DNA of 16,144 nt from Candidatus Cloacimonadota bacterium (GTDB lineage Bacteria > Cloacimonadota > Cloacimonadia > Cloacimonadales > TCS61), in assembly GCA_030592835.1 (NCBI GenBank), contig JAUVIJ010000013.1:1-16144 (forward strand). Reading direction: 5' to 3'. How positions within the stretch are numbered: position 1 is the first letter of the stretch; each line of letters opens with the position of its first letter. The notes below the pieces were generated by a model. The model saw only the letters and a list, made by a program, of their open reading frames with translations, was not told the origin of the DNA and made no database searches. The translations under genes were made by a program, and so were the position numbers. Positions 14,322 to 16,144 of the stretch are shown one piece after another.

Positions 14322-15403
14322 CGATACTTCGAGAATGTTCCCTTCAAACCAAAATATACAAAGTACGGGATATAGAGCAGCTCTGCGATTGGAAACAGCA
14401 AAAGGGGTTTAATATTACTTACTTTTAAGGAGAAAACTGATAAAAGAGTAAATTCCATCAGCATCTTCAGAATAATTGAAGTTATAAAAATCTTTAAAGC
14501 TATCGCTCCCGTCATTGTAAATATGAAAGCAGGTATCAATATGATAAAATAAAGGAAACAGAATAGAGTGAGAATTTTAATTGGCAGAGGATAATACTTC
14601 CACTTTGATCCCCGCCGGCTTTCCAGGTTCATCTGTGCTTTCAGGTTCGGATCATCGACACTGGATACAATTGATCCCTTATCGAACATAAAATTGTATT
14701 TCCTGATTTGTGATCCCATTTTCTGCAGCAGAAGATCATCATCTCCGGAACGGATATGACCAATCCCTCCAAATCCGTTAATTTTACGAAAAAGAGACTT
14801 TCTATATGCCATATTCCTTGCTGTACAGGTAATAGCCCATTTCCAGCCGAAGCTACCGGCAGTTATTGCAAATATGGATATACGTTCCAGGTTTTTCAAC
14901 AAATTCCAGAATCTGTTTTTTAGAAGCAGGGGAGAATAACCAGCGACAAAATCTACATTTTTGTCAAAATGCCTGTTGATCTGATCAAGCCAATTCGGTT
15001 CCGGTAAACAATCAGCATCCGTAAAAGCGAGAATTTCATGTGAAGCAGTATCTATTCCCGCATTAAGCGCTCCCTTTTTTCCCAGTAAATCCGAATTCTC
15101 TTTGCTGATACTCACTATTTTAAAATTAGCTATCGATTTCTCAAATGATCGCAGTATTTCAAGAGTTTTATCAGTTGATCTGTCATCAACAACAATGATC
15201 TCATACCAATCCGGATCATAATTCTGATTTTTTAGTGAATTCAGCAGATTCGGAAGATTTTCAGCTTCGTTTCGAGCTGCAATTATTATGGATATTTTCT
15301 GGAGTTCCTTATTATGAGGAGTTTTCAACCTGAAGATACCTGTCAGGAAAACGCCTAAGATCAGACAATAAAGGATAGTCGATACTAATAGGATTATGGA
15401 CAT
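14309..15403 (-). CDS. Membrane-anchored family 2 glycosyltransferase
   Basis: The 364-residue protein has an N-terminal membrane helix (2-24) and a GT-A catalytic domain. In order this shows SIIIAARNEAENLP (38-51), EIIVVDDRSTDKT with Asp73-Asp74, GKKGALNAGI, the metal-binding D-A-D at 129-131, RSGDDDLLLQ as the likely catalytic acidic motif, and RRGSKW, a variant of the (Q/R)xxRW acceptor motif. Hydrophobic helices follow to the C-terminus. The layout resembles processive or polyprenyl-linked sugar transferases that build cell-surface glycans or glycolipids; donor and acceptor are unknown. I chose the ATG at 15403, whose A is shared with the dnaX TGA (TGATG overlap), over the TTG just before it. 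The downstream methyltransferase start lies inside its 3' end. Confidence 0.88.
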   Translation of the reverse strand: MSIILLVSTILYCLILGVFLTGIFRLKTPHNKELQKISIIIAARNEAENLPNLLNSLKNQNYDPDWYEIIVVDDRSTDKTLEILRSFEKSIANFKIVSISKENSDLLGKKGALNAGIDTASHEILAFTDADCLPEPNWLDQINRHFDKNVDFVAGYSPLLLKNRFWNLLKNLERISIFAITAGSFGWKWAITCTARNMAYRKSLFRKINGFGGIGHIRSGDDDLLLQKMGSQIRKYNFMFDKGSIVSSVDDPNLKAQMNLESRRGSKWKYYPLPIKILTLFCFLYFIILIPAFIFTMTGAIALKIFITSIILKMLMEFTLLSVFSLKVSNIKPLLLFPIAELLYIPYFVYFGLKGTFSKYRWKN

Positions 15404-16144
15404 CAACTGATTATGGAGTCAGTAGTTTCGATAAAGTCAGCCAGGTGAGGGGATTTATTCCTGATGTCTTCCAGGGTGGGATTATTAATGATTTCTTCCT
15501 GTTTTTCCGCTTTAAGATCAAATACAATCCTCGGTTCAATATTAAAATAGGATTTGAATATCCTGGCTATCATACCGGAATTTTCCTTCAACATTCTCTC
15601 GGCAAGAGATGAATTAACAAAATAATGCAGAGTATTGTTCTTTACTGCATAAAGCTTGCAATTATTACGTAAATAATTACCGAGAACAGGTTTTTCCTTT
15701 TCAATTCTTTTATACAGATCTGATTCGTGACTGGATATCAGTTCCTGATCAAGGTCTTTGATATTTAGAACAGTTTCTTTTCCCTTAGGTGTAATTTGCT
15801 CAGGAGGATCGTTGGGAATTAGAGTTTCTTTCTTAGTTGGAGCGTGAGGGATTATTTCCTGCTTTGTTTCCGTGTTTTTGTTTGAAGTTGGGACTTGTCG
15901 ATTTTGAAGATCCGAGATCATATCATCAACCGATCTTAATTCTGCCAGTCTTGTTAATTTCACCAACGACATTTCTGTTATTAAAACGGGATTCTGACTC
16001 GTCTTGATATCTTTTTTGATCTTGATCAGAATACTGATCATATAAAGCAGATCTTTCTCCTCGAAATTACCACTAAGTTCCTTCAGGTCATTGACGTATG
16101 TAGCTGGCAGACTGGTGTTTTCAACACCGATCTTGATCAGGATC
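15403..16144 (-). CDS. dnaX: DNA polymerase III subunit gamma/tau, C-terminal part (5' end outside window)
   Basis: The frame is open from the right edge to TGA at 15403-15405 (246 residues visible). The internal ATG at 16041 is not the start: residues before it (EKDLLYMISILIKIKKDIKT) belong to DnaX domain III, which continues with NPVLITEMSLVKLTRL. A proline/charged linker follows, then a C-terminal domain (PVLGNYLRNNCKLYAVKNNTLHYFVNSSLAERM, then a helix) like the DnaX tail that contacts polymerase alpha or follows the clamp-loader collar. The AAA+ ATPase part would lie beyond 16144. DnaX loads the sliding clamp. The glycosyltransferase gene begins on its stop codon, so dnaX appears to lead a mixed operon. 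The fold of the tail is inferred from general resemblance. Confidence 0.85.
   Translation of the reverse strand, partial: ILIKIGVENTSLPATYVNDLKELSGNFEEKDLLYMISILIKIKKDIKTSQNPVLITEMSLVKLTRLAELRSVDDMISDLQNRQVPTSNKNTETKQEIIPHAPTKKETLIPNDPPEQITPKGKETVLNIKDLDQELISSHESDLYKRIEKEKPVLGNYLRNNCKLYAVKNNTLHYFVNSSLAERMLKENSGMIARIFKSYFNIEPRIVFDLKAEKQEEIINNPTLEDIRNKSPHLADFIETTDSIIS

Noticed and set aside
16010..16035. A run of A residues in dnaX as a programmed frameshift site producing a short gamma form
   Set aside because: In the dnaX frame the codons read ATC AAA AAA GAT, which is not a proper X XXY YYZ slippery heptamer. No clear downstream stem-loop was seen, and it lies within domain III.
1..16144. 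CRISPR array, tRNA or rRNA genes, insertion sequences, toxin-antitoxin or phage-defence module
   Set aside because: No regular repeat-spacer pattern, cloverleaf sequence, transposase or recognised defence protein is visible. Nearly all of the window is accounted for by housekeeping or metabolic genes.

Overview
The window looks like an AT-rich chromosomal segment from an anaerobic, fermentative bacterium. A single-chain pyruvate:ferredoxin oxidoreductase, a secreted C10-type protease precursor, a DUF4139 protein and the general codon use would fit the Candidatus Cloacimonadota or another FCB-group relative. That placement is inference from gene content and was not tested by any search. Genes are densely packed, many with ATGA or TGATG stop/start overlaps. 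I see no tRNA, rRNA, CRISPR array, transposase or prophage gene.

Layout. Positions 1-258 (minus) hold the N-terminal end of a secreted C10/streptopain-type protease precursor. It is divergent, across an AT-rich intergenic region, from nifJ (542-4069, plus), which ends at a clear Rho-independent terminator (4110-4145). A plus-strand operon then runs from 4159 to 10755: a TMTC-like GT-C membrane protein with TPRs, trmO, mutL, miaA, a cytoplasmic parvulin-type PPIase and pdxJ. A hairpin at 10763-10789 separates it from a convergent minus-strand operon, which reads in transcription order dnaX (3' end only), a family 2 glycosyltransferase, a small SAM methyltransferase, uridine kinase, a secreted DUF4139 protein and a GAF plus degenerate GGDEF protein (10788-16144).

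How the genes work together. NifJ would link pyruvate to acetyl-CoA and reduced ferredoxin. TrmO and MiaA both modify adenosine 37 next to the tRNA anticodon, and they flank the mismatch-repair nuclease MutL. PdxJ makes pyridoxine phosphate. The minus operon mixes replication (DnaX), envelope glycan work (GT2), nucleotide salvage (Udk) and signalling.

The most unusual observation is that two otherwise well-conserved genes, nifJ and trmO, each carry one in-frame stop codon (TAA at 2669-2671, TAG at 6179-6181) with intact, same-frame, family-typical sequence on both sides. Both stops follow an ATA codon and precede a G. They may be recent nonsense mutations, assembly errors or readthrough sites. 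I found no convincing new multi-gene system.
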